A stretch of DNA of 64,000 bases from Candidatus Moranbacteria bacterium RIFCSPHIGHO2_01_FULL_55_24 (GCA_001786575.1 MFRW01000001.1:48879-112878), one strand, 5' to 3'. Counted from the stretch's first letter, positions 33,589-40,643 are shown. The notes: generated from the letters alone by a model not told the origin. Program-made: numbers and translations.

Positions 33589-34176
33589 ATGCAGGTTCTT
33601 TTGCGTACCTCCCCCAACTGTGCAGCACCTCGCTGTAGTGATTGTAGCGGCCCAAGCAGCTGTGCCGCGGGAAAATGTTCCTCCGACTTTAAGTCGAGGG
33701 AAGAAAGTTCTGGTATTGTGGTTGCCAGATTCATCGATTCGTTTGATCTCGGTTTCTTGAGGCCGAAGCTCAAGGATTCTGAAATGGGTCCCGGTTGGAA
33801 TGATGAGGAAATCGAAAGAGCCATTCGTCGTTTCAAGCGGTTCTTTTATATGACAGGAACCCAGACAATTCCTGGTGGTCCCGGCTTCGTTCCCACCAAG
33901 GAAATCGACTGGGTCTGGCACATGTTTCTGCTCTATACCAAACGGTACGCCGAGACATGTTTCAATCTTTTCGGCCGGATGATTCACCATGCTCCTGATG
34001 AAGATGCGAGCATGGAGAGCAAAAACCAGCTTAGGAAAGGTTTCTCTGCGACAGCCGAACTTTACCAACGGCTCTTCGGAGAAAATTATGGAGAAGTGCG
34101 CGCGGAATGCGGCGCCTGCTGTGATGGTTCTGGCGGATGCCACAGCTGTCAACATATTGCCGTCGAGCAGCAATAG
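33589..34176 (+). CDS. Cys-rich protein resembling the glycine-rich-domain-containing (GRDP/DUF1399-like) family
   Basis: A 195-residue protein. The central part has the motif EIDWVWHMFLLYTKRYAETC near 105-124, followed by H(H)AP; this D-x-x-W-H ... Y ... C ... H pattern is the hallmark of GRDP-like proteins, whose Asp, His and Cys may bind metal. Unusually, it is flanked by Cys clusters: five Cys at 11-30 and five at 174-187 (CGACC ... CHSC). The promoter and a GAGGAG ribosome binding site are clear. Function of the family in bacteria is not established. The Cys clusters could bind metal, form disulphides or be modified. Confidence 0.62.
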   Translation: MQVLLRTSPNCAAPRCSDCSGPSSCAAGKCSSDFKSREESSGIVVARFIDSFDLGFLRPKLKDSEMGPGWNDEEIERAIRRFKRFFYMTGTQTIPGGPGFVPTKEIDWVWHMFLLYTKRYAETCFNLFGRMIHHAPDEDASMESKNQLRKGFSATAELYQRLFGENYGEVRAECGACCDGSGGCHSCQHIAVEQQ

Positions 34177-34193
34177 AAAAACAGAATAACTTA

Positions 34194-34228
34194 AGGGAGT
34201 CCGCAGCGCGGACTCCCTATTTCTTTTT
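34194..34228 (+). terminator. Intrinsic terminator between convergent genes
   Basis: An 11-pair perfect stem, AGGGAGTCCGC with GCGGACTCCCT, has a three-base loop and is followed by ATTTCTTTTTCTT. It overlaps the stop codon of the opposing methyltransferase gene. Confidence 0.92.
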
Positions 34229-34798
34229 CTTGACTAAAAAATTAAAAAAATGCCAGTGTTTGGTGGTTCCGACGGCGGTGGAACCATCTTTTTCAATTTC
34301 TTCGAATTTGATCACTTCATAGCTGCCTAAGAGATCTTCCGTCTCTTGTTTTGTAAAGAAAGTCATCTTGGTTTCGGGGGTATTCCATTCATCCCGGTCT
34401 CCAAAAAGCTGGCCGCAGAATATAGCGCCAGGCTTGAGAGATTCTCTGATTCCTTTCCAGACTTTGGGGAAGTCCTCCTTTCTTAGGAAAGGGAGCGTAA
34501 ATTGTGAACTGACTAGATCGAAATGTTCCGTAGGGAAGTCATAGCTTTCGGTGCCACCGAATCTATAGCTGAAACGAGGATCTTTGATCTGCTCTGCTAA
34601 AGCTGGGAATTCCTTGGCGGAATCTATAGCGACTACCTCCTGGAATCCTTCCGCCAAGAGCCGCTTGACATCATTCAGAGTTCCAGCTCCTATATCGAGA
34701 GCAGAGCCTTTTTCGGATATGAAATTCAAACTTTCCACCAAAAGGGGTCGAGCAGGTGTCTGGTGAGTTTTTCGATAGTATGCTGACCAGTCAGGCAT
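34217..34798 (-). CDS. Class I SAM-dependent methyltransferase (TehB-like)
   Basis: A 193-residue protein on the minus strand. Motif I is ALDIGAGTLNDVKRLL, motif II ends VVAIDSAKEF, and FDLVSSQFTLPFLRKEDF is the post-II/motif III region; the Rossmann methyltransferase fold is complete. TehB-like and UbiE-like enzymes of this size act on small molecules; the substrate is unknown. The C-terminus is Lys-rich. A minus-strand TATAAT lies at 34844-34839, and a nine-base inverted repeat flanks it. Confidence 0.82.
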   Translation of the reverse strand: MPDWSAYYRKTHQTPARPLLVESLNFISEKGSALDIGAGTLNDVKRLLAEGFQEVVAIDSAKEFPALAEQIKDPRFSYRFGGTESYDFPTEHFDLVSSQFTLPFLRKEDFPKVWKGIRESLKPGAIFCGQLFGDRDEWNTPETKMTFFTKQETEDLLGSYEVIKFEEIEKDGSTAVGTTKHWHFFNFLVKKKK

Positions 34799-34801
34799 AG
34801 A

Positions 34802-34862
34802 TTTCTGATAATTTTATCTAAATCATACCCCAGTCTTTATTATATTGGAAATCTATCAGAAA
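34802..34862. promoter_or_regulatory. Inverted repeat around the methyltransferase promoter
   Basis: TTTCTGATA (34802-34810) and TATCAGAAA (34854-34862) are perfect inverted copies 43 bases apart, bracketing the minus-strand -10 box. They could be two operator half-sites or a leader hairpin. Confidence 0.4.
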
Positions 34863-34907
34863 ACACCATTTATGTGACCCATTTTAAATTTTAAATAAGA
34901 CTATAAG

Positions 34908-34937
34908 AGCCCAAGAGCAATCCAGGGCTTTGTTTTT
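34908..34937 (+). terminator. Terminator-like hairpin in a divergent intergenic region
   Basis: AGCCC and GGGCT pair and are followed by TTGTTTTTTT, on the plus strand. No plus-strand gene lies directly upstream, since the neighbour is on the minus strand. The stem is only five pairs. A TGC-TAAAAT extended -10 box (34948-34956) for the next gene follows. Confidence 0.5.
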
Positions 34938-34993
34938 TTGAGGGAGGTGCTAAAATCGGGGTAGCTGTTTCTAACTGAAATAACAGGAAAAAT

Positions 34994-35395
34994 ATGCTTA
35001 ATTTGAAAATCCAGACCGTGCCCGATGATCAGCAGCGCTACAATACCGTAGGCGACTACTACCTGAATGACAAAGGGGAACGCATCTTTGTGATTTCGGA
35101 TATGCGAGACTGGCGCTACGAGATTCTGACAGCCGTCCACGAGCTGGTGGAGAGCGCGCTCTGCAAGCATCGGGGCGTCACAGATGAACAGATAGACGCC
35201 TTTGATCTCGAGTTTAGCGAGAAAAGAGCTACAGGAGACGTGAGCGAGCCGGGGGATTCTCCGGAAGCCCCATACTACAGGGAACACCAATTCTCCAATA
35301 AGATAGAGAAGATGCTGGCGGATGAGCTGAAAGTGGATTGGGAACAGTACGGGAAAACAGTGGATACGCTCATGAGAAATACCGAAGTCATCTGA
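34994..35395 (+). CDS. Small conserved-type protein with an HExxE zincin-like motif
   Basis: A 133-residue soluble protein. The segment ILTAVHELVESALCKHRGVTD holds an HExxE motif in a predicted helix, with DEQIDAFD and acidic residues following; the pattern recalls short phage- and plasmid-borne proteins of unknown function that carry such a motif. The proposed metal ligands are His and Glu; a third ligand is not identified. It has its own extended -10 promoter. Protease activity is possible but not shown. Confidence 0.65.
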   Translation: MLNLKIQTVPDDQQRYNTVGDYYLNDKGERIFVISDMRDWRYEILTAVHELVESALCKHRGVTDEQIDAFDLEFSEKRATGDVSEPGDSPEAPYYREHQFSNKIEKMLADELKVDWEQYGKTVDTLMRNTEVI

Positions 35396-35436
35396 AAAGC
35401 CTAGCATTTAAAGGAGTTGTAGATTGCCGAGCCCTC

Positions 35437-35530
35437 TTGACATAATTTAATTTATAGATATAATATAATCACTTTGCTAAGCTTTCTCAAAGGGGGAATG
35501 GATGAAAATTCATTCCCCTTTCATTTTTTT
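35437..35530 (+). promoter_or_regulatory. Promoter followed by a terminator hairpin, leader of the C39-like gene
   Basis: TTGACA (35437-35442) and TATAAT (35459-35464, 16-base spacer) are followed about 25 bases later by an 11-pair stem with one bulged G (AAAGGGGGAATG / CATTCCCCTTT), a ten-base loop and then CATTTTTTT. A transcript would be about 60 bases unless RNA polymerase reads through into the gene starting at 35579. It may be an attenuator or a small RNA gene. Confidence 0.6.
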
Positions 35531-35578
35531 ACTTTTTCTTTGTTCCATAATTCTATCCATTTTATTAACTTTAAAAAA

Positions 35579-36193
35579 ATGCGCTTCTACAAAAATCTTT
35601 CAGATGATTTACATTGCTTCCAGGCTTCTTTAAAGATGGTGCTTTCAATCTATTTCCCTTCAGAGGAATTCTCATTCAAACAAATAGATAAGGCTACCGG
35701 TTTTAAGAAAGATAAGGGGACCTGGGATGCCAGGGGCTTTCTCTGGCTTGCCAAGAAAGGTTTCCGGATAATCCGTATTTCGGATTTTGATTATAAGAGA
35801 TTCGCGGATGAGGGTGAAAAGTACCTAAAATGGTTCTGGATGCCAGAAGTGTACGAATACCAAAAAAAGTATTCGGACTTTAAAAATGCTCAGAGGGCAG
35901 TTAAGGGTCTTTTGGATTATGCGAATTTTATTTTTCGGCGGCCTCTCCTTTCGGATATAGATAAATATGCGAGGAAAGAAGGTTCTACAATGATGGCTTC
36001 TGTGAATCCGAAGGTCCTTGATCACAAAGGGGGCTATGGAAACCATGTGGTAGTTATCGAGTCTATCTCAAAGAAGTATGTCGTTTTTAGTGACCCCGGC
36101 TTGCCTCCCGAGCCTCATCGGAAGGTTACGAGGAGCCTTTTTAAGAAAGCCTTATTTGAGCTTATAGTGATTACTCCTGCTAGTTTTAAATAG
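35579..36193 (+). CDS. C39-like cysteine peptidase (first paralogue)
   Basis: A 204-residue protein with a C39-like papain fold: the catalytic Cys is in DLHCFQASLKMVL near residue 13, the His in GNHVVVIES near 160, and the Asp in VVFSDPGLPP near 173. There is no signal peptide, no membrane span and no ABC transporter fusion. It is clearly paralogous to the protein at 39085 (shared FYKNL, HCxQASxKMVL, KKDKxTW, FDYK, YSDF, ASVNP and DPGLPP). C39 peptidases remove leaders from peptides. The start at 35579 is chosen to match the paralogue; the frame stays open upstream into the leader hairpin. A+T-rich. Confidence 0.72.
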   Translation: MRFYKNLSDDLHCFQASLKMVLSIYFPSEEFSFKQIDKATGFKKDKGTWDARGFLWLAKKGFRIIRISDFDYKRFADEGEKYLKWFWMPEVYEYQKKYSDFKNAQRAVKGLLDYANFIFRRPLLSDIDKYARKEGSTMMASVNPKVLDHKGGYGNHVVVIESISKKYVVFSDPGLPPEPHRKVTRSLFKKALFELIVITPASFK

Positions 36194-36219
36194 AGAAAAT
36201 AGGAATGTTAGATTATTTG

Positions 36220-36251
36220 AAAGCCCTGACTTGTCCCAGGGCTTTGATTTT
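36220..36251 (+). terminator. Intrinsic terminator after the first C39-like gene
   Basis: A nine-pair stem, AAAGCCCTG with CAGGGCTTT, followed by GATTTTT. The extended -10 box TGG-TAGAAT (36262-36270) of the next gene comes 11 bases later. Confidence 0.85.
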
Positions 36252-36295
36252 TGCTTGGAAATGGTAGAATTGAATTATCTATTTGAACTTTATTT

Positions 36296-37135
36296 ATGCA
36301 TGAGACGAAAGAATACTGGTCAATGACAGAAGGAGTTTTTAATTGTTTGTTTGATAAAGAAAGAACGGAAGCATTTGCCAAGGCAATTCAGAATACTGTA
36401 AAAGAAGGGGATGTCGTTGTAGATATGGGAACGGGGAGCGGTATCTTGGCTATGCTTGCTGCCCAGGCAGGAGCAAAGAAGGTGTACGCTATTGAGTTTG
36501 ATGAGAATAACTACAGGAATCTTGAGAAGGTATTCAAAGTAAATGGTTTCGATCAGATTGTTTTATTAAATGAAGATGTGCGTTCTGTTGAAATTCCTGA
36601 AAAAGTGGACGTCATTATTGGAGAAATGATTGCGACGGGACTTATTGAGGAACAGCAGATCCAGGCTATGAATAACATCCTAAAATATACAAATCTGGGA
36701 TGTAAGACACTTCTAAAGAAGTACACTAATTATATAGACTGTGTTTATAACAAAGATCAGTATTACGGGCTACAGTTTCCCATTGTAAGGTATGAGTATT
36801 CAGGCGAGTCAGAATTAGAGTCCTGGCCGCTTACCGGCAAAGAGTCGTATTCAGTGACTGATTTTTCTAAGATTACCTCTGAAGAAGAACGGGTTGTTGA
36901 TAAAACCTTGAATCTTGTTGCGATAAAGGATGGTAAAATAAACGGGATAAGAATCAGTAGCGAAACAGAGTTTTCTGACGGTACAAAATTCTGGGGATCT
37001 TTTGCCTATAGTTACCCTATTATTCTTCCTGTCGAGGATGTTGAAGTTAAGGAAGGAGATAGGATTCAAGTGAAAATAAGCTACGTTTTATGCGGGGGAT
37101 TCAATAATCTAAAGTATTCTCTAAATAAAGATTAA
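36296..37135 (+). CDS. PRMT-like SAM-dependent methyltransferase
   Basis: A 279-residue protein. Motif I is VVDMGTGSGILAMLAAQAGA and the next strand ends VYAIEFDENN, as in protein arginine methyltransferases; DVIIGEMIATGLIEEQQI occupies the place of the PRMT double-E loop, and the C-terminal 130 residues look like the PRMT beta-barrel domain. Bacterial PRMT-like proteins are uncommon, and some modify RiPPs or proteins. The start codon is 26 bases after an extended -10. It ends two bases before the histidine kinase gene, so the two are co-transcribed. A+T-rich. Target unknown. Confidence 0.75.
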   Translation: MHETKEYWSMTEGVFNCLFDKERTEAFAKAIQNTVKEGDVVVDMGTGSGILAMLAAQAGAKKVYAIEFDENNYRNLEKVFKVNGFDQIVLLNEDVRSVEIPEKVDVIIGEMIATGLIEEQQIQAMNNILKYTNLGCKTLLKKYTNYIDCVYNKDQYYGLQFPIVRYEYSGESELESWPLTGKESYSVTDFSKITSEEERVVDKTLNLVAIKDGKINGIRISSETEFSDGTKFWGSFAYSYPIILPVEDVEVKEGDRIQVKISYVLCGGFNNLKYSLNKD

Positions 37136-37137
37136 GT

Positions 37138-38832
37138 ATGTTTTGCGAAGCTTTTCCTGATATACAGTTCTTTATTTTTACGAAACATGTTCCGTCGCTG
37201 CTTTACTATTCACATATCCCGACCGCTCTTACAGCCTTACTGATCGGCTTCTTTATTTATGTTAAAAGTAATCGGAATCAACTTTCAAAAATACTCCTTT
37301 CAATCACGTTAATTTTCTTACTCTGGGTTATTTTCAATCTTATTGCCTGGACAAATCCTGATAGTAGGATGGTGATGTTCCTTTGGTCCTTTTTTCCAGT
37401 TATCTACGTCCTTTTGTATGTTCTCTGCCTTTATTTCGTCTACGTCTTCGTAGACAAAAAAGACATATCGCCGAAGCTGAAGAGTGTTTTTGCTCTGATC
37501 CTCCTCCCAGTGATTCTTCTCTATGCCACTAATATCCATCTTAATGGATTCAATGTTGTGTCGTGTGAAGCAGTAGAGCAAAGCGGGTTTATTCTTTTTT
37601 ACTACGGTGTTAGCGCTATTATATTCTTGTGGATTCTCGTATTCGGTATCCATCGTTTCTTCAAGGAAAAATTAGGTGATGCGCGACGGCAAATTGCGCT
37701 CCTCATCTTCGGCATCGAATTGTTTCTTTTGTCCTTTTTTTCGAGTAGTGCTCTCGCGACTTACATCGACAACTTCGAACTCGAACAGTACGGGCTCTTC
37801 GGGATGGTGGTCTTTATGGGATTTCTCGGGTATCTCATTGTTCAGTATAAGGCTTTTGATGTGAAAATCTTCGGCGCACAGGCGCTTATCTTTGCTCTGG
37901 CCGTCCTCATCGGCGCACAGTTCTTCTATTCCAAAAATCCGACAAACCTGGCTCTCAATGCCATCGCCTTCGTGCTGACCCTTTTTGCCGGGTATTTCCT
38001 CATCAAGTCGGTCGGTTTGGAAGTGAAACGCAAGGAGGAGCTCCAGAAGATCTCGGACAGCTTGGCTGTGGCCAATGAACGCCTGAAGGAGCTCGATAAT
38101 GCCAAGTCGGAATTCATCTCGATCGCCTCGCACCAGCTCCGCACACCGCTTACCGCTATCAAGGGCTATGTCTCCCTCATCCTCGAGGGTTCATACGGCA
38201 AGGTACCGGCGCAGATCCAAGATGTGCTCAATAAAGTGTACTCCGTCAATGACCGCTTGGCGCATTTGGTGGAAGACCTCCTGAATGTCTCCCGCATCGA
38301 GGCCGGGCGCATCCAGTACAACTTCCAGCCGACCCAGATAGAAGAACTGGTAGCGGAACTGGTAGATACTTTCCTGGTCACTTCCAAGGCCAAGCACCTG
38401 GAACTCAAGATCAGTCTGCCGAAGCATAGTCTGCCGAAACTCTTGGTGGACCCGAACAAGATCAAGGAAGTGACGTCGAACCTGATCGATAATGCGCTCA
38501 AGTATACGAAGGAAGGGAGCGTAATCGTTTCGGTAATCGGCCTTGAGGGCAAGTTGAGAATAGAGATCAAAGACACCGGAATCGGCATCAACCCGGAAGA
38601 CAAGGAGCATCTCTTCGAGAAATTCGTCCGCAGCAAGGAAACCACCCGCATGGTAGTGAATGGCGCGGGCTTGGGCCTGTATGTGGGCAAGAACTTCATC
38701 GTGGCTCATGGCGGCAAGATCTGGGCCGAATCCGAGGGCCCGGGCAAGGGGTCTACGTTCATCATCGAGCTCCCGTTCGTGAACCCGAATGTGAAGGCCG
38801 GAGTATCCGACCAGCCCGCCGTTGCCCTGTAG
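37138..38832 (+). CDS. Sensor histidine kinase with about nine N-terminal membrane spans
   Basis: A 564-residue kinase. Residues 1-290 contain roughly nine hydrophobic segments of the 7TM/MASE type with no large extracellular domain, followed by a short coiled coil (DSLAVANERLKELDNAKSEF). The HisKA box is ASHQLRTPLTAIKGY with phospho-acceptor His332. The ATPase has NLIDNALKYT, DTGIGI and GAGLGLYVGK boxes. A sensor of this kind usually reads a ligand within the membrane or just outside it. The gene starts three bases after the PRMT-like gene. Base composition changes inside the gene near 37.7 kb, from A+T-rich to the G+C-rich style of the core. The likely partner is the double-receiver protein at 39.8 kb. 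Confidence 0.88.
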   Translation: MFCEAFPDIQFFIFTKHVPSLLYYSHIPTALTALLIGFFIYVKSNRNQLSKILLSITLIFLLWVIFNLIAWTNPDSRMVMFLWSFFPVIYVLLYVLCLYFVYVFVDKKDISPKLKSVFALILLPVILLYATNIHLNGFNVVSCEAVEQSGFILFYYGVSAIIFLWILVFGIHRFFKEKLGDARRQIALLIFGIELFLLSFFSSSALATYIDNFELEQYGLFGMVVFMGFLGYLIVQYKAFDVKIFGAQALIFALAVLIGAQFFYSKNPTNLALNAIAFVLTLFAGYFLIKSVGLEVKRKEELQKISDSLAVANERLKELDNAKSEFISIASHQLRTPLTAIKGYVSLILEGSYGKVPAQIQDVLNKVYSVNDRLAHLVEDLLNVSRIEAGRIQYNFQPTQIEELVAELVDTFLVTSKAKHLELKISLPKHSLPKLLVDPNKIKEVTSNLIDNALKYTKEGSVIVSVIGLEGKLRIEIKDTGIGINPEDKEHLFEKFVRSKETTRMVVNGAGLGLYVGKNFIVAHGGKIWAESEGPGKGSTFIIELPFVNPNVKAGVSDQPAVAL

Positions 38833-38847
38833 AAAGCCATAAAACTA

Positions 38848-38876
38848 TTGACAAAAAACAGAAAAAATACTAGTTT
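38848..38876 (+). promoter_or_regulatory. Promoter of the Gly-rich micropeptide gene
   Basis: TTGACA at 38848-38853, 17-base spacer, TAGTTT at 38871-38876. Downstream, two short inverted repeats occupy the leader: 38884-38903 (CATTCTGG/CCAGAGTG with one G-U) and 38916-38929 (ACTTTC-TG-GAAAGT), the second ending directly at the ribosome binding site. Confidence 0.7.
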
Positions 38877-38943
38877 TAGGCTGCATTCTGGTATGCCAGA
38901 GTGTCTTCTGAAACCACTTTCTGGAAAGTAGGTGAAGTAGCAG

Positions 38944-39024
38944 ATGCGTGGTAACAGTCCCCACGGCACCGGAAGCGGTGGCGGCCAAGGCGGCAACAAC
39001 AAGCCGGGCACTCCTGGCAAGTAG
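38944..39024 (+). CDS. Gly/Asn/Pro-rich 26-residue micropeptide, candidate secreted or signalling peptide
   Basis: A short frame with all the trimmings of a gene: promoter, hairpin leader, AGGTGA ribosome binding site eight bases before ATG, and a terminator-like hairpin 12 bases after the stop. It encodes MRGNSPHGTGSGGGQGG followed by NNKPGTPGK. The composition is half Gly, with no hydrophobic core, no Cys and one aromatic (His). It contains GG dipeptides, the cleavage motif of C39 peptidases, and a C39-like gene follows 60 bases downstream. The short ribosome-binding region (AGGTGAxxTAG) resembles that of the RiPP precursor at 28.8 kb. That it is translated is inferred. Confidence 0.55.
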   Translation: MRGNSPHGTGSGGGQGGNNKPGTPGK

Positions 39025-39036
39025 TTGCATCCAATG

Positions 39037-39070
39037 AGCGGCCAGTCATAAATTTGGCTGGCCGCTTATC
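39037..39070 (+). terminator. Terminator-like hairpin after the micropeptide gene
   Basis: A nine-pair perfect stem, AGCGGCCAG with CTGGCCGCT, and a 12-base loop. The T-tract is weak (TATCTCTTTG), so partial read-through into the C39-like gene is plausible. Confidence 0.65.
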
Positions 39071-39084
39071 TCTTTGTAAAGACT

Positions 39085-39729
39085 ATGTTAAATATTCCTT
39101 TTTACAAAAATCTTAAGACGGATACTCATTGTGTTCAAGCATCCTATAAGATGGTCTTGAAGTATGTTTTTCCAGAAAAAGATTTTAGCTATGCTTTTTT
39201 GGATAAGAAAACATATCACAAGAAAGATAAGTGGACCTGGAATGCAGGAGGGTTGCTTTTTCTTGCAAGCCTCGGTTTCGAAGTGAAAAATATTGAAAAA
39301 TTTGACTATAAGCAATTAGTCCAATTTGGCGTAAGGTACCTGAAGCATATCTGGGATGACGAAACTTTTAGGGTACAGAAACAATATTCTGACTTTAATC
39401 AGGAAATAAGGCTCGCAAAAAAACTTTTAGCGAGTAAGTCTATTCAGGTTTTGAACCGTAAGACTTCGCTAGAAGAGATTGAAAAGCTCTTTAAGTCGGG
39501 ATATATCTTGCTTGCTTCTGTAAACCCAGCTGTTTTCCAAAGGAGAAAATTTTATGCAAAACACCTAGTTGTTATTACTGGAATGACGGACAAGTCTATT
39601 AGATTTCATGATCCAGGGCTTCCTCCAATGAAAAATAGGAGAGTTCTTAAAGCTACATTCATGAGGGCTATGGGAAATTTTCCAGAAGTAGTAGCGCTTC
39701 GCCATCCGAGAATGAAGAGGAGTTTATAG
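39085..39729 (+). CDS. C39-like cysteine peptidase (second paralogue)
   Basis: A 214-residue protein paralogous to the one at 35579. Catalytic Cys16 lies in DTHCVQASYKMVL, the His in AKHLVVITG and the Asp in IRFHDPGLPPM. Again there is no signal peptide and no transporter. There is no Shine-Dalgarno; the start follows a micropeptide gene and hairpin, so it probably depends on read-through from the 38.85 kb promoter. Its composition is A+T-rich while both flanking core genes are not. A role in cutting the adjacent Gly-rich peptide is an inference from position. Confidence 0.72.
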   Translation: MLNIPFYKNLKTDTHCVQASYKMVLKYVFPEKDFSYAFLDKKTYHKKDKWTWNAGGLLFLASLGFEVKNIEKFDYKQLVQFGVRYLKHIWDDETFRVQKQYSDFNQEIRLAKKLLASKSIQVLNRKTSLEEIEKLFKSGYILLASVNPAVFQRRKFYAKHLVVITGMTDKSIRFHDPGLPPMKNRRVLKATFMRAMGNFPEVVALRHPRMKRSL

Positions 39730-39752
39730 GACCTAATAAGCTTCTGAAATTA

Positions 39753-39781
39753 TTGATTTTTGGCCTTTTTAGAGGTATTCT
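39753..39781 (+). promoter_or_regulatory. Promoter of the response regulator gene
   Basis: TTGATT at 39753-39758, 17-base spacer, TATTCT at 39776-39781. A 6-2-6 inverted repeat (39794-39807, ACCTTT-TT-AAAGGT) sits between it and the ATG at 39810 and would cover the ribosome-binding region. Confidence 0.6.
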
Positions 39782-39809
39782 GTAAGTAATTAAACCTTTT
39801 TAAAGGTAT

Positions 39810-40640
39810 ATGCCAAAGGTCCTGTTTGTCGAAGATGATCCGTTCATCGCCGAAATCTACATCAAGAAGTTCGAAGCCTCCGGTTTCGAGGTGGAGAATG
39901 TGACGACCGGTAAGGCGACACTCAAGGAAGTGGCGGAGAATAAGTATGATCTCATCCTTTTGGACCTGGTGATTCCGGAAATGAGCGGGATGGAGGTCTT
40001 GAAAGAAATCCAAGAGAATCCGGAATATCCGAAAGACTTGAGGATAGTGATTTTCAGCAATCTTTCGAGCCAGGAAGATCGGGAGCAGTGCTTGGCGCTC
40101 GGCGCGAGCGGCTTCATTTCCAAGACTGAATTCTCACCGTCCGAAGTGGTGACGGAAGTGAATCGTTTCTTGCGCCAGTTTTCGGAGCAGGGCAAGAATG
40201 AAGCCCGCTTGAATGGAACGGCAGAAGCGGTGCCGGCAGCTGAAGTGCCGGGTACGAAGAAGAAGCGCATCCTCCTCATCGAGGACGAGGCGGTTTTCGT
40301 AGAGATGTTCGGGAAGCGTCTGCGTGACGAGGGCTACGAAGTGGTAGACAAGCGCGACGGCAATGCCGGTCTGGAAGAAGCCTGCAAGGGCGGGTATGAT
40401 ATGGTCATCTCCGACATCATGATGCCGGGGAAGACCGGCCATGAGATGGTGGTAGAGCTCCGCGATACCGAAGCGGGCAAACACATCCCCATTTTCCTTC
40501 TCTCCGCTTCGGTGGAGGAGGAACATATGCAGGAACTCTCGGATGCCGGCATCGTGAACCGCGTCTTCCAGAAGACACAGATCACCCCGAGCGAGCTGGT
40601 CTACGCCGTTAATGAATATTTTGAAAAGGAAGGAAAGTAA
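39810..40640 (+). CDS. Double-receiver response regulator
   Basis: A 276-residue protein with two CheY-like receiver domains and no DNA-binding or enzymatic output domain. REC1 has acidic residues in FVEDDPF, phospho-acceptor Asp52 in LILLDLVIPEMSG and the switch Ser/Thr in IVIFSNLS. REC2 starts with RILLIEDEAVF and has Asp202 in MVISDIMMPG, with IPIFLLSAS. A Pro/Ala linker joins them. It may pass phosphate from the histidine kinase at 37.1 kb to another protein or act by protein contact. It ends three bases before aspS. Confidence 0.87.
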   Translation: MPKVLFVEDDPFIAEIYIKKFEASGFEVENVTTGKATLKEVAENKYDLILLDLVIPEMSGMEVLKEIQENPEYPKDLRIVIFSNLSSQEDREQCLALGASGFISKTEFSPSEVVTEVNRFLRQFSEQGKNEARLNGTAEAVPAAEVPGTKKKRILLIEDEAVFVEMFGKRLRDEGYEVVDKRDGNAGLEEACKGGYDMVISDIMMPGKTGHEMVVELRDTEAGKHIPIFLLSASVEEEHMQELSDAGIVNRVFQKTQITPSELVYAVNEYFEKEGK

Positions 40641-40643
40641 ATT

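Noticed and set aside
35474..35578. N-terminal extension of the first C39-like protein
   Set aside because: It would run through the leader terminator hairpin, its ribosome binding site is too close to the ATG, and the paralogue starts at the equivalent of 35579.
35579..39729. C39 proteins as bacteriocin ABC transporters
   Set aside because: Both are only about 210 residues with no membrane or ATPase domain.
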